NCBI RefSeq assembly: GCF_030651915.1
Contig: NZ_JAUSBV010000002.1
Coordinates: forward strand, 262,414-326,413
Direction of reading: 5' to 3'
DNA length: 64,000 nt
DNA from: Parvibaculum sp.
Lineage (GTDB): Bacteria; Pseudomonadota; Alphaproteobacteria; Parvibaculales; Parvibaculaceae
Of the stretch, positions 52,591-63,290 are shown piece after piece (the stretch's first letter is position 1; the number at the start of each line of letters is the position of its first letter). The translations under genes were made by a program, and so were the position numbers. The notes beneath the pieces are model-generated. The model worked only from the letters and a program-made list of their open reading frames with translations. It searched no databases and was not told the origin of the DNA.

Positions 52591-53376
52591 ATGAGCGAAA
52601 TGAGAAAAGGCCGCGTCGAAGGCAAGATGGCGTTCGTCACCGGCGGCGCGCAGGGGCTTGGCAAGGCGTCGGCGATCATGCTGGCGCGCGAGGGCGCGAA
52701 AGTGACCCTTGCCGACATCAACGAGAAGGGCGCGCGCGCCGTTGCCGACGAGATCAATGCCGATCGTCCGGGTACAGCCTTTGCCGTGGGTCTCGACGTC
52801 ACGCGCGAGGATCAGTGGAAGGACGCGCTCGCCGAAGCCGACAAGGCGATGGGCGGCATCAATGTGCTGTTCAACAATGCCGGGATTGGCGGCGGCACGA
52901 CGGTCGAGGATACCGACTTCGAGACCTACAAAAAAGTCATGGCGGTCGATGTCGATTCGGTCTTCCTCGGCTGCAAATATGCGATCCCCTACATGGTGCG
53001 CCATGCGCCCGGCTCGATCGTCAACACCTCGTCGATCGCCGGCCTGATCGCCGGCCACAACATGGCGGCCTATAACGCGGCCAAGGCAGCGGTGTGGCTG
53101 CTGTCGAAGTCGGTGGCGCTTCACTGCGCCAAGCGCGGCTACCGCATTCGCTCGAATTCGATCCACCCGACCTTCATCGATACACCGATCCTTGATGGCA
53201 TGGCGCGCGGCATGTCGAAGGAGGAGCTGGTCAAGAAGCTTGCCAAGCAGGTGCCGCTCGGGATTGTCGGCGAACCGGACGATGTCGCCTATTGCGTGCT
53301 TTATCTGGCGTCCGACGAATCGAAGTTCATCACCGGCGCCGAGATCAAGATCGATGGCGGCATTAGCGCCATGTAA
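52591..53376 (+). CDS. SDR-family oxidoreductase, hydroxysteroid-dehydrogenase-like
   Basis: The 261-residue classical SDR has the cofactor motif TGGAQGLG (17-24), an acidic ADIN at the end of beta-2 that favours NAD, NNAG (95-98) and the catalytic Ser147/148, Tyr161 and Lys165 (NTSSIAG...YNAAKAA). The sequence resembles bacterial 3beta/17beta- and 7alpha-hydroxysteroid dehydrogenases, but substrate cannot be assigned from sequence. It is last in the acyl-CoA operon, 40 bp after the flavoprotein. Confidence 0.9.
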   Translation: MSEMRKGRVEGKMAFVTGGAQGLGKASAIMLAREGAKVTLADINEKGARAVADEINADRPGTAFAVGLDVTREDQWKDALAEADKAMGGINVLFNNAGIGGGTTVEDTDFETYKKVMAVDVDSVFLGCKYAIPYMVRHAPGSIVNTSSIAGLIAGHNMAAYNAAKAAVWLLSKSVALHCAKRGYRIRSNSIHPTFIDTPILDGMARGMSKEELVKKLAKQVPLGIVGEPDDVAYCVLYLASDESKFITGAEIKIDGGISAM

Positions 53377-53448
53377 GGGGATCGGCGCTTAAGCTTTCCC
53401 ATCGGGTCTTGCGGGGAGGCGGGACCGGTCCCATATCGGTCGGCAGTC

Positions 53449-54162
53449 ATGACCCAGCGCGTCCTCATCGTGCTCCACCAGGAGCGTTCCAGCCCCGGCC
53501 GGGTGGCGCAGGCGCTTCTGCGCCGCGGCTGCGAACTCGATATCCGCCGCCCGGCGCTGGGCGATCCGCTGCCCGCGACCATGGCGGCGCATGACGCGGC
53601 GATCATTTTCGGCGGGCCGATGAGCGCCAATGACGATCTTCCCTTCATCAAGGCCGAAATCGACTGGATCGGCGTGCCGCTGCGGGAGGAAAAACCCTAT
53701 CTCGGCATCTGTCTCGGCGGGCAGATGCTGGCGCGGCATCTCGGTGCCCGCGTCTGGAGCCATCCGGAAGCCCGGGTCGAGGCCGGCTATTATCCGATCC
53801 GGCCGACCGGTGCGGGCGGCCATCTCTTCGACGATCCGCAATACGTCTATCAATGGCATCGCGAGGGTTTCGACCTGCCGTCAGGGGCGGTTCAGCTAGC
53901 CGAAGGCGTTGGCGATTTTCCGGTCCAGGCGATGCGCTATGGCGACAAGGCCTATGGCATCCAGTTTCACCCCGAGCTGACGACGCCGATGATGGATGCC
54001 TGGCTGACGCTGGCGGCCGAGCGGCTGACGCAGCCGGGCGCCCAGCCCGCCGAGGCGCATCGCAGGGGCCGTGAGAGCCATGACGGGGCGCTGAGGGTCT
54101 GGTTGTCGCGTTTCCTCGACCATTGGCTGCCGGCCGAAAACGAGGCCCGCCAGAGCGCCTGA
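53449..54162 (+). CDS. Class I glutamine amidotransferase-like protein
   Basis: The 237-residue protein has the full triad of class I GATases: Cys88 in YLGICLGGQMLAR, and His174 and Glu176 in GIQFHPELT. The N-terminal GGPMSANDD segment is also typical. It is a stand-alone GATase with no synthetase domain, of the kind often annotated as GMP-synthase-like. The amide acceptor is unknown. It is followed by the minus-strand tRNA-Ala. Confidence 0.9.
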   Translation: MTQRVLIVLHQERSSPGRVAQALLRRGCELDIRRPALGDPLPATMAAHDAAIIFGGPMSANDDLPFIKAEIDWIGVPLREEKPYLGICLGGQMLARHLGARVWSHPEARVEAGYYPIRPTGAGGHLFDDPQYVYQWHREGFDLPSGAVQLAEGVGDFPVQAMRYGDKAYGIQFHPELTTPMMDAWLTLAAERLTQPGAQPAEAHRRGRESHDGALRVWLSRFLDHWLPAENEARQSA

Positions 54163-54206
54163 CCTTCGCTATGCGTGAAACAGAGGGGGGAGGGATGCTC
54201 CGGAAA

Positions 54207-54282
54207 TGGTGGAGCCGAGCGGGATCGAACCGCTGACCTCCTCATTGCGAACGAGGCGCTCTCCCAACTGAGCTACGGCCCC
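54207..54282 (-). tRNA. tRNA-Ala (anticodon CGC)
   Basis: On the minus strand the gene starts GGGGCCG (54282-54276) and pairs with CGGCTCC (54217-54211). The D-arm is TAGCTCAGTTGGGAGAGC, the anticodon loop TTCGCAA gives CGC, and the T-arm carries GTTCGATC. Discriminator A and an encoded CCA (54209-54207) complete it. Confidence 0.96.
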
Positions 54283-54503
54283 GGAGCCCGGCGCTTTTCC
54301 GGCACCGGAGCCGCTTCTTAGGCGGCGGCGGGCGAGGTGTCAAGTGAGCGGGAAAGCGCCCCGGACCCCGTACTGAAACCGGTCCTTGAACGGCGTCCCG
54401 CGCCCGTTTACACCTTGGACAACGGATTCGCCGTGGTGCAATTCGCGCCGCTTCCCGGGCGGCCGGTCTCCCGGCCCCGAACAATCAACAATGGCGAGGC
54501 CCC

Positions 54504-54803
54504 ATGATTGCCCTGCTGAACCTGATCGCCTCGGCCATCACCCTCTATGTCTGGATCATCGTGATCGGGGTGGTGCTGAGCTGGCTGGTCGCCTTCAACG
54601 TTATCAACACCCACAACCGTTTCGTCTACACGGTGGTTGACACGATCAACCGGCTGACCGAGCCGGCGCTGCGGCCGATCCGCAATCTGCTGCCCAATCT
54701 CGGCGGCATCGACATCTCGCCGGTCATCCTGATCCTGTTGCTCTTTTTCGTGCGCAACCTGATCGTCTACGATCTGCCGATCTGGCTCGGGCTCGGATAC
54801 TGA
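54504..54803 (+). CDS. YggT family membrane protein
   Basis: The 99-residue protein has two hydrophobic segments separated by the YggT signature: LYVWIIVIGVVLSWLVAFNVINTHN, then INRLTEPALRPIRNLLPNLGGIDISPVILILLLFFVRNLI. The family is needed for membrane or division-site functions in other bacteria and chloroplasts, with no known biochemistry. It is the first gene of a yggT-DUF167-folD run. Confidence 0.93.
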   Translation: MIALLNLIASAITLYVWIIVIGVVLSWLVAFNVINTHNRFVYTVVDTINRLTEPALRPIRNLLPNLGGIDISPVILILLLFFVRNLIVYDLPIWLGLGY

Positions 54804-54817
54804 GCGGAGAGGGCGCC

Positions 54818-55153
54818 GTGAAGGCGGTCAGCGGCGGCGTCTCGGTCCGGCTGCGCGTCACGCCGCGTGGCGGCAGCGACCGGATCGACGGGCTGGCGCG
54901 TGACGCCGAAGGCCGGAGCTTTCTCAGGTTGCGCGTTTCGGCCGTCGCCGAGAAAGGCAAGGCCAATGAGGCGGTGGTGAGGTTGCTGGCGAAGGCCTGG
55001 CGGCTGCCGCGCACGGCGCTGACGATCACCGCCGGAGAGAGCGGTCGCAACAAGGTGGTGACCGTCGCGGGCGATGCGGCGGTGCTTGAAGCGCAGATTT
55101 CGACCTGGCTCGAAGCATTGCCGGGTGCGAGCGAAAAGGGCGGGGCGGCATGA
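54818..55153 (+). CDS. DUF167 (YggU) family protein
   Basis: This 111-residue protein has the DUF167 core [62 protein letters not shown]. It starts at GTG 54818, 14 bp after yggT, and its stop overlaps the folD start as ATGA. The yggT-DUF167-folD order is widespread. The function is unknown. Confidence 0.92.
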   Translation: MKAVSGGVSVRLRVTPRGGSDRIDGLARDAEGRSFLRLRVSAVAEKGKANEAVVRLLAKAWRLPRTALTITAGESGRNKVVTVAGDAAVLEAQISTWLEALPGASEKGGAA

Positions 55154-56061
55154 GCGAGGCGCGGATCATCGATGGCAAGAGCATTGCCGACGCCTTGCGC
55201 GCCCGCGTCGCCACTGAAGTGGCACGACTCCGGAACGATCACGGGTTGACGCCGGGCCTTGCTGTCGTGCTGGTCGGCAGCGACCCCGCCAGCGAAATCT
55301 ATGTTCGCAACAAGGGCATGCAGACCAAAGAGGCCGGCATGAACTCATGGGAGTTCAAGCTGCCCGATACGACGACGCAGGATGCGCTGCTGGCGAAGGT
55401 TCGCGAGCTCAACGCCGATCCGGCCGTGCATGGTATTCTGGTTCAGTTTCCGGTACCGGCGCAGATTTCCCAGCAAGCCGTCATCGAAACGATCGATCCC
55501 GACAAGGATGTCGATGGGTTGCATCCGGTCAGTGCCGGGCGGCTGGCGAGCGGATTGCCGGGCCTCGTGCCGGCGACGCCGACCGGCTGCCTCGTTCTGG
55601 CGCGCGAAGCCTTCAAGGCGCGCGGCGAAACGCTGGCGGGCAAGCATGCCGTTGTGGTCGGCCGTTCCAATCTTGTCGGCAAGCCGGTGGCGCAATTGCT
55701 GCTCGGCGAAAACTGCACCGTCACCATCGCGCATAGCCGCACCATCGATCTTCCGTCGGTCTGCCGCATGGGCGACATTCTGGTCGCCGCAACCGGCCGC
55801 GCTGAGATGATCCGCGGCAGTTGGGTGAAGCCCGGCGCCGTCGTCATCGATGTTGGCACGACGCGCCTTCCGGCGCCCGAACGCGGCGCGGGCAAGATGA
55901 GGCTGGTCGGCGACGTCGCCTTTGCCGAAGCGAAAGAGGTTGCCGGCGACATCACGCCGGTTCCCGGCGGTGTCGGCCCCATGACCATTGCCTGCCTGTT
56001 GCGCAACACGCTTTTTGCCGCCTCGCGCATTCACGGCATCGCGCCGCCGCAAGACCTCTGA
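55150..56061 (+). CDS. folD: Methylenetetrahydrofolate dehydrogenase / methenyl-THF cyclohydrolase FolD
   Basis: FolD converts 5,10-methylene-THF to 10-formyl-THF. In 303 residues it has [21 protein letters not shown] with the catalytic Lys region, [55 protein letters not shown], and the C-terminal [20 protein letters not shown]. The ATGA overlap with the DUF167 gene suggests translational coupling. Confidence 0.97.
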   Translation: MSEARIIDGKSIADALRARVATEVARLRNDHGLTPGLAVVLVGSDPASEIYVRNKGMQTKEAGMNSWEFKLPDTTTQDALLAKVRELNADPAVHGILVQFPVPAQISQQAVIETIDPDKDVDGLHPVSAGRLASGLPGLVPATPTGCLVLAREAFKARGETLAGKHAVVVGRSNLVGKPVAQLLLGENCTVTIAHSRTIDLPSVCRMGDILVAATGRAEMIRGSWVKPGAVVIDVGTTRLPAPERGAGKMRLVGDVAFAEAKEVAGDITPVPGGVGPMTIACLLRNTLFAASRIHGIAPPQDL

Positions 56062-56069
56062 GGCCGCTC

Positions 56070-57086
56070 ATGGAAATGCGCCAGCTCGGAAAATTGTGGC
56101 CGGTCAGCGCGCTGACGCTCGGCGGCGGCGGTCTCGGGCAGATATGGGGCGCGACGACACGTGATGAGGCGGTCGCCACGGTGCGTGCGGCGGCCGATGC
56201 CGGCATCACGCTTTTTGACATGGCACCGAGTTATGGACGTGGCGAGGCCGAGGCGGTGATGGGCGCGGCATTTGACGGGCACTGGCCCGAGGGTCTCCGC
56301 GTCACCACCAAATGCATGATCGGCGGGCGGCATTTTCCCGATGTCGCGGCGCGACTCGAAGCCTCGCTTGTGCGCAGCCTCGCCACGATGAAGCGCCAGC
56401 GGATCGACATCTTCTTTCTTCACTCAAACATTTGTCCCGACGGCTATGTCTATGGGCGCGATCCGGATTTTGCACATCATGCCGCGGTGACGCTATCCGC
56501 TTTCACGGACATCGTCGTTCCCGCCTTCGAGAAGTTAAAAAAGAAAGGTCTGATCGGCGCCTGGGGCATCACCGGAACGGGGTTGCCGCGCACGATCATG
56601 GAAGTGCTGCGGAGCGGGCCCCGGCCTGCTGTCGTGCAGGCGGTGACCAATCTGCTCGATTCGCCGGGTGGCATGCGGTTCTATGAAGAGCCTGCCGAAC
56701 CGCGCAACATCATCCGCACCGCGCAGAACAACGATGTCGGCGTGATGGGCATTCGCGCCGTACAGGCGGGCGCGCTGACGTTGGCCATCGACCGCAAGAT
56801 GGACGACAACGAGCCCGAGATGCGAGACTACGCCAGGGCCGAGCCCTTTCGCGCGCTCTGCCGCGAAATCGGCGAAGACCCGGCCATCGTCGCGCATCGC
56901 TATGCGCTGGCTATCCCCGGCGTCGACACGCTGGTGCTCGGCGTCAAGAACCGCGCCGAGCTCGCCAGCATCGTCGATGCGGCGGCGCAAGGACCGATCG
57001 AAGCCGACCTCGTCGGCCGCATCGATGCACTGCGCCTCAACTTCCAGATCCCGCGTATGCCGATCGACGGGGAGGACATGCTCTGA
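56070..57086 (+). CDS. Aldo/keto reductase family protein
   Basis: The 338-residue AKR has the catalytic tetrad in family positions: Asp50 and Tyr55 (FDMAPSYGRGEAE), Lys81 (VTTKCMIGG) and a His near residue 116 (IDIFFLHSN). The C-terminal part, with VAHRYALAIPGVDTLVLGVKNRAEL, matches the NADP-binding end. The substrate is unknown. It lies 8 bp after folD and may be part of that transcription unit. Confidence 0.9.
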   Translation: MEMRQLGKLWPVSALTLGGGGLGQIWGATTRDEAVATVRAAADAGITLFDMAPSYGRGEAEAVMGAAFDGHWPEGLRVTTKCMIGGRHFPDVAARLEASLVRSLATMKRQRIDIFFLHSNICPDGYVYGRDPDFAHHAAVTLSAFTDIVVPAFEKLKKKGLIGAWGITGTGLPRTIMEVLRSGPRPAVVQAVTNLLDSPGGMRFYEEPAEPRNIIRTAQNNDVGVMGIRAVQAGALTLAIDRKMDDNEPEMRDYARAEPFRALCREIGEDPAIVAHRYALAIPGVDTLVLGVKNRAELASIVDAAAQGPIEADLVGRIDALRLNFQIPRMPIDGEDML

Positions 57087-57106
57087 TGCCGCTCCCCGCC
57101 TCGCGC

Positions 57107-57364
57107 CTATCTGTTGTCGAGTTGAGCCCGGACCGCGTGCAGCCCGTCGCGGGTGATGCGATAGGGGCTGCCCTCGCGCGAGGCGATCAGGCCGCGCCGG
57201 CGCAAACGGCGGAAGGTTGCCAATGAGCAATCGCTCAAAACCCAGCCCTCGCGTGTGACGCAGATGGCGGTGCGGATTTTTCCTTTTTCATCTTTTTCGA
57301 CGCGGATCGTACCGCCGCGCGCCAGCGCATGGAGCGTGCGCTGCTCGAATTTCGAGACGTTCAT
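57107..57364 (-). CDS. YjhX family protein (toxin-like, UPF0386)
   Basis: The 85-residue length equals that of E. coli YjhX, and the sequence follows it: [44 protein letters not shown] and [25 protein letters not shown]. coli YjhX has been described as a toxin with YjhQ as partner; no YjhQ-like acetyltransferase is adjacent here. The fold is a winged-helix type, so a DNA-related role is equally possible. The ATG at 57364 is the family start; more upstream ATGs are not conserved. Confidence 0.9.
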   Translation of the reverse strand: MNVSKFEQRTLHALARGGTIRVEKDEKGKIRTAICVTREGWVLSDCSLATFRRLRRRGLIASREGSPYRITRDGLHAVRAQLDNR

Positions 57365-57437
57365 CGGAAGATACCTGGAGAAAAGCCAAAGCGGAACGGG
57401 CGGCGCGACCGGCGCAGGCAAGCGCGCTGCGCGGGCG

Positions 57438-59045
57438 GTGGCCCGTCTTTTCAAATGGCCCGTCCGAGAGGGAAAACCCGTCTCAGCGGCCGCGCTTTTC
57501 TCCGGCTACAGACATCAACGCTCCATCGCGTGTGGTGCTTCATCTCTAACCGAAGGCCGCGCGGTCCGTCAATCCGCGCGGCTGCTGCCGGCGGCGGCAC
57601 TGTTCATTTTTGCCGCGCTGTTGCCGCCAGGCGACGCCCGCGCCGACGGTCACGACGTCGAGGGCGGCATGATCGCCTGGCCCGAACACGAGATGGAGCG
57701 CGCACTCGACTTCCTGATCGAGCGGCGGATGAACGATCTCGACATACGCGGTGCCGCGGTCGCCGTCGTCGTCGACGGCAAGCTCGTCTTCGAACGCGGC
57801 TACGGCGTCGGCGATATCGGTGGCGAAGTGCCCGTCACCGAGCACACGCTTTTCGAGGCCGCCTCGCTCGGCAAGCCCATTGTGGCGTTCGGGGCGCTGC
57901 TGCTGGCGCGGGAGCGGAAACTCGCGCTCGACGCACCGGTCACCGAGAGTTTCGATGCGCCCTGGCTCAAGGATGCACATGACCGTGCGACGGTGACGCC
58001 GCGCCATTTGCTGACGCACAGGTCCGGCCTCTCCAACAATCTGCGCTTCGGCTCGCGCAGCACGGGTTTCGAGCCCGGCTCGCAATTTTCCTATTCGGGT
58101 GTCGGCTACATGTATCTTGCCGAGGTGATGGCCGGGATCGAGGAAACCGGCTTCGACCGGTTGATGCGCGAGCGCGTTTTTGCGCCGCTCGGTATGCATT
58201 CGTCGGGCTACACGGTGCCCGAGGCGCTGGTCGACAGGGTGGCGCGGCCGCATGTGCCGCTGTGGATGCCGATCGTCGCGCTTGTCGGGCCGGCGCTTTG
58301 CTTCCTTGCGATCCTCGGATTTCTGACGCTGCTCATCGTCCGTTTCGGATTTGAGCGGTTGCGCGTCCGGCCGGTCGAGTTGCTGCCGGCGGTGGTGCTG
58401 TCGCCCTTGCTGGCGGGCGGCCTTGTTTTTCTGGGCTTCGGATTCTGGGCGCTGATTTTCAGTCTCGGCTATCTGCTGGTCTGGCTTGTCGCGCTGAGCG
58501 CTGTCGCCTTCTCGCTGCAATATCTGCGGGTCGTTCTCGATCAAGGGCGGAGCGACCGGGTGATCTCGCGCGGTCGCATGCGGCGTCACGGCCTCGATCC
58601 GGCGATGCTCGGCATCGCCTTTGTCGCCAGTCTGCTTTTCATGTTCTGGCAGGTGCCGGGGCCGATGCGGAACGGCGACGATCTCAATCCGGCGTCGTCG
58701 TTGCGGTCGAGCGCCCATGATCTCGGGCTCTTCATGGCGGGGTTCATCAACGGCGCGGTGATCGGGCCGGAATGGCGCGCCCGCATGGTCTCGGAGCGCG
58801 TCGAGATCGGCACGCGTGGCCGCAGCCGCGTCGGTTGGGGTCTCGGTTTCGGTACGCGCGAAACGGCCACAAGTTTCACGGCTTGGCAATGGGGCTCCAA
58901 TGTCGGTTCGAAAAGCCTGATGGTGATCGACCCGTCGCGCCGCGCCGGCGTCGTCGTACTGACCAACGCCGAAAGCGGCGACCGCCTTGTTCAGGAAGTT
59001 GCCGGGCATGTCCTGGGCATTGATGGGTCATGGCGTCTGCCCTGA
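57438..59045 (+). CDS. Serine hydrolase (beta-lactamase family) with internal four-helix membrane insert
   Basis: The protein (535 residues if GTG 57438 is used; the true start is uncertain, no ribosome site seen) has a signal-like segment ([23 protein letters not shown]) and a class C beta-lactamase/EstB-type domain with SLGK (Ser143, Lys146) and YSG (Tyr219) motifs. After GMHSSGY and VARPH the domain is interrupted by about 140 residues with four hydrophobic helices (roughly 275-302, 313-341, 342-366, 388-405), then resumes at [20 protein letters not shown]. The substrate is unknown; peptidoglycan peptides or esters are usual for the family. Confidence 0.85.
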   Translation: MARLFKWPVREGKPVSAAALFSGYRHQRSIACGASSLTEGRAVRQSARLLPAAALFIFAALLPPGDARADGHDVEGGMIAWPEHEMERALDFLIERRMNDLDIRGAAVAVVVDGKLVFERGYGVGDIGGEVPVTEHTLFEAASLGKPIVAFGALLLARERKLALDAPVTESFDAPWLKDAHDRATVTPRHLLTHRSGLSNNLRFGSRSTGFEPGSQFSYSGVGYMYLAEVMAGIEETGFDRLMRERVFAPLGMHSSGYTVPEALVDRVARPHVPLWMPIVALVGPALCFLAILGFLTLLIVRFGFERLRVRPVELLPAVVLSPLLAGGLVFLGFGFWALIFSLGYLLVWLVALSAVAFSLQYLRVVLDQGRSDRVISRGRMRRHGLDPAMLGIAFVASLLFMFWQVPGPMRNGDDLNPASSLRSSAHDLGLFMAGFINGAVIGPEWRARMVSERVEIGTRGRSRVGWGLGFGTRETATSFTAWQWGSNVGSKSLMVIDPSRRAGVVVLTNAESGDRLVQEVAGHVLGIDGSWRLP

Positions 59046-59083
59046 TCGCGGGCCAAGGATTCGCAACGCGGGAGGTGGGCGTG

Positions 59084-59755
59084 ATGGAAAAATTCGAGAA
59101 GATTTTCACTCGGGCCGCCAAGCGCCATGGCGGTGCCAAGGCGGTTGAGGCGAACCTCTCCAAACCGAAAAGCGCGGCCGCACTCAGGAAGATTTCCGAC
59201 GACCGTTGGCTCGCCGGCATGACCCGTGCCGTTTTTCAGGCCGGCTTCGTCTGGAAGATCATCGAGAACAAATGGCCGGGCTTCGAGGAAGCCTTTGACG
59301 GCTTCGATCCGAATCGCATCGCCTTCTACACCGACGAGAAGATCGGACGCCTTGCCAGCGATGCGCGGATCGTGCGCAACGGGCAGAAAATCATGGCAAC
59401 GCGCGACAATGCACGCTTCGTCGTCGAACTGGCGAAGGAGCACGGCTCGGCCGGCGCCTTCTTCGCGGCTTCGAGGCCCGAACAATTTGCTGCGTTGCTC
59501 GATGTCCTGAAGAAGCGCGGCAACCGCCTGTCCGGCGCCTCGGCACAATTTTTCCTGCGCCAGATGGGCGTCGATAGCTGGATCCTGTCGCCGTCGGTTG
59601 TCGCCGCGCTTGTCAATGCCGGGGTCGTCGACAAGGCGCCGACTTCGCGCAAGGCGATGGAGGCTGTGCAGGCCGCCTTCACGCAATGGCGCAAGGAAAG
59701 CGGCCGCTCGCTGACCGAGATCAGCCGGGTGCTGGCGATGTCGGCGGATGCTTAG
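59084..59755 (+). CDS. DNA-3-methyladenine glycosylase I-family protein (Tag-like)
   Basis: The 223-residue protein has the adenine-glycosylase pattern MTRAVFQAGFVWKIIENKWPGFEEAFDGFDPNRIAFYTDEKIGRLASDARIVRNGQKI, with the typical Trp and Glu of the base pocket. The Cys/His zinc-site residues of E. coli Tag are not visible, so it belongs to the shorter Tag-like branch. The start is ATG 59084 (GTG 59081 is possible) with GGAGG upstream. It probably excises alkylated adenine. Confidence 0.85.
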   Translation: MEKFEKIFTRAAKRHGGAKAVEANLSKPKSAAALRKISDDRWLAGMTRAVFQAGFVWKIIENKWPGFEEAFDGFDPNRIAFYTDEKIGRLASDARIVRNGQKIMATRDNARFVVELAKEHGSAGAFFAASRPEQFAALLDVLKKRGNRLSGASAQFFLRQMGVDSWILSPSVVAALVNAGVVDKAPTSRKAMEAVQAAFTQWRKESGRSLTEISRVLAMSADA

Positions 59756-59757
59756 GG

Positions 59758-60291
59758 TCAGTCTGCCTTCTTCGCCGCGGCAATGGCCTTCACGATCAGA
59801 TCGCGCGCGACCTCGGGGCCTTCCCAGCCCGCGACCTTCACCCACTTGCCTTCCTCGAGATCCTTGTAGTGCTCGAAGAAATGGGTGATGCGCTTGATCA
59901 GAATGTCCGGCATGTCGGTATAGCTCTGGACGTTCTTGTAATAGGGATTGAGCTGTTCGACCGGTACGGCGAGGATCTTTTCATCCTGCCCCGCTTCGTC
60001 ATGCATCATCAGAACACCGATGGGGCGCGAGCGGATGACGGCACCCGGCACCACAGGAATGCGGCTGACGACCAGCACGTCGACGGGGTCGCCATCGTCG
60101 GACAGTGTGTGCGGCACGAAACCGTAATTGCAGGGATACTGCATCGCCGTATGCATGAAGCGGTCGACGAAGAGCGTGCCCGATTCCTTATCCATCTCGT
60201 ATTTCACCGGATGGCCGCCATGCGGCACCTCGACGATGACGTTTATGTCGTCGGGCGGGTTCCTGCCGATCGGGATGGCGTCTATACGCAT
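59758..60291 (-). CDS. ppa: Inorganic pyrophosphatase
   Basis: The 177-residue family I soluble pyrophosphatase has [53 protein letters not shown] with the Mg-binding aspartates (DDGDPVDVL), and [20 protein letters not shown]. Its ATG follows the argG stop directly (TAAATG), so the two are coupled; hydrolysis of the pyrophosphate made by argininosuccinate synthase is a sensible pairing. Confidence 0.97.
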   Translation of the reverse strand: MRIDAIPIGRNPPDDINVIVEVPHGGHPVKYEMDKESGTLFVDRFMHTAMQYPCNYGFVPHTLSDDGDPVDVLVVSRIPVVPGAVIRSRPIGVLMMHDEAGQDEKILAVPVEQLNPYYKNVQSYTDMPDILIKRITHFFEHYKDLEEGKWVKVAGWEGPEVARDLIVKAIAAAKKAD

Positions 60292-61524
<1,233 letters not shown>

Positions 61525-61676
61525 CGCATTTCCCTCAAGCCGGTCGATTTTGCGGCGCATCATAGGGAAATCGGACAGGGCGGCAAGAGGCGTGGCGCGT
61601 GGCGTCATTCACCCGCGACGGACAGCCAATTGCCTGTCATAATTTCTCACGAAGCGCCATTTTCCGGGGGAATTCT

Positions 61677-62258
61677 ATGGATTCGTCGATCATCCTGCTC
61701 ATTGCACTGGGGCTCATTGTTGGCGGCGGCTATGGCTGGTATGTCAGCCTGATCACCAGGCGCAACGAGGTGCGCGAAGCGATGGGCTCGATCGATGTCC
61801 AGCTCCGGAAGCGCTTCGATCTCCTGCCCAACATTGTGGCGCTGGCGCAGAAATTCATGACGCATGAGAAGTCCCTGCTCGGCGAGTTGACGGCGCTCAG
61901 GGCGCAAGTCGAGACGCCCTATGCGAAGGACGATCCGGCCGCGGCCGGCGCGCATCTCGAGGCCTCGAAGAAGCTCGAGGCCGGCATGATCCGGTTTTTC
62001 GCGGTGGCCGAGAATTATCCGGAACTTCGCTCCGCCGAAACCATCACACGCGCGCAAGCGACATTCGAGGAGGTCGAGGGCAATATCGCCGCCGCCCGGC
62101 GTTTCTACAATTCGGCGGTCGCGCGGCTCAACAACGCCGTCGAGATTTTCCCGGGTTCGATTATCGCCAACATTGCCAATGTGCAAAGCTTCCCCTTCTA
62201 CGAGGTCGAGGACGCGGCAGCGCGCCAGCCCGTCGACGTCAACAAACTGATGTCGTAG
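61677..62258 (+). CDS. LemA family protein
   Basis: The 193-residue protein has one N-terminal membrane helix (residues about 4-24) and the LemA helical-bundle signature RRNEVREAMGSIDVQLRKRFDLLPNIVALAQKFMTHE, then FFAVAENYPELRSAETITRAQATFEEVEGNIAAARRFYNSAVARLNNAVEIFPGSIIA. It probably exposes a helical domain outside the cytoplasm; the role is unknown. It starts at ATG 61677 with GGGGGAA and is followed after 7 bp by the DUF3137 gene. Confidence 0.95.
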   Translation: MDSSIILLIALGLIVGGGYGWYVSLITRRNEVREAMGSIDVQLRKRFDLLPNIVALAQKFMTHEKSLLGELTALRAQVETPYAKDDPAAAGAHLEASKKLEAGMIRFFAVAENYPELRSAETITRAQATFEEVEGNIAAARRFYNSAVARLNNAVEIFPGSIIANIANVQSFPFYEVEDAAARQPVDVNKLMS

Positions 62259-62265
62259 AACGGCG

Positions 62266-63207
62266 ATGTCCGCTGCCGACGCCGCATCCGGGTTCGACGC
62301 GTTCTTCGCGCGCGAAATCGCGCCCTGGATTGCGGAGAAGGAGATCGAACGCCGCGCTGTCTTTCGCCGCACTCTTTGGCGCGCCGCTGCCGTCATCGGC
62401 GTCGGCCTTTTTGCGTTTGCCGTTTCCGCTCAGGTGATCGAAGGCGAGGATTTGCGCGGGTTCGCGCTTTTTGCCAGCGTTGCGATCATGGTGGCCGGCG
62501 CGGCGATGTTCGGATCGGTGCTGCTTTGGGGGCGCAAGTTCGCGGAAGAGCTCTCGGCGAAAATCTTCGGTCATTTCGGCTATGTCTATTCGCCGAATGT
62601 GCCGGAGGATTTTCTCGACCCCTTCAACCGCTGCCACCTGCTGCCCGGCTATAGCCGCAAGTCGCTGGAGGATCACGTGCGCGGTGAGGTACGCGGGGTT
62701 TCCTTCGAACTCGCCGAAGCCTTTCTCGAGCGCATGGTCCGGCGCGACAAGCGCGACGAATACGATCTCGTTTTTCGCGGTCTCATCGCACGCTACCAGT
62801 TCCCGAAGCGCTTTTCGGGCCGCACCATCCTTCGGGCCGACAGGGGCGTTCTCAATGCGCTCGGTCACGCCGGGGTCGAAGGTGAGCGGGTGCGCCTGGA
62901 GGACCCGCGTTTCGAGAAGTTGTTCGAGGTCTTTTCGAGCGACCAGGTCGAGGCGCGCTATCTGCTGACCCCGGCTTTCATGGAGCGGATGGCCGCCCTT
63001 GCCGAAACGACCGACGCGCCGCTGCAAGCGGCCTTCGACGGCGGCGACCTGCTGCTTGCGATTGACGGGCGGCGGGGCTATTTCGCGCAGCCCTCGCCGT
63101 GGCGCGATCTCGGCCGGAACGACCACATCCGCGCTTTTGTGGACGACATTGCGCTGATCGGCGAGATCGCCGCCACGCTCAAGCTCGACGCGCAGACGGC
63201 GGTGTGA
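62266..63207 (+). CDS. DUF3137 membrane protein
   Basis: The 313-residue protein has two adjacent membrane helices (about residues 38-58 and 66-88) and a soluble C-terminal domain with YSRKSLEDHVRGEVRGVSFELAEAFLER, RFSGRTILRADRG, FEKLFEVFSSDQVEARYLLTPAFMERM and DGGDLLLAIDGRRGYFAQPS, the DUF3137 pattern. LemA and DUF3137 genes commonly pair in proteobacteria. The function is unknown. Confidence 0.9.
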   Translation: MSAADAASGFDAFFAREIAPWIAEKEIERRAVFRRTLWRAAAVIGVGLFAFAVSAQVIEGEDLRGFALFASVAIMVAGAAMFGSVLLWGRKFAEELSAKIFGHFGYVYSPNVPEDFLDPFNRCHLLPGYSRKSLEDHVRGEVRGVSFELAEAFLERMVRRDKRDEYDLVFRGLIARYQFPKRFSGRTILRADRGVLNALGHAGVEGERVRLEDPRFEKLFEVFSSDQVEARYLLTPAFMERMAALAETTDAPLQAAFDGGDLLLAIDGRRGYFAQPSPWRDLGRNDHIRAFVDDIALIGEIAATLKLDAQTAV

Positions 63208-63290
63208 GTTTGCGCAAAGGGTCTTGCGCGGGGCCGGCTTTCGCCCCACCTGTCCCGGAGCAATAATCGCGCAGGGCACAAGGGGGCATC

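Noticed and set aside
57255-57437. 5' extension of the serine hydrolase frame
   Set aside because: It runs antisense through the YjhX gene and upstream of any plausible signal peptide; the start was placed downstream, with uncertainty.
61628-61650. CTGTCATAATTTCTCACG before the LemA gene as a Pho box
   Set aside because: Only the first half matches the PhoB consensus and the 11-bp phase of the second half is lost.
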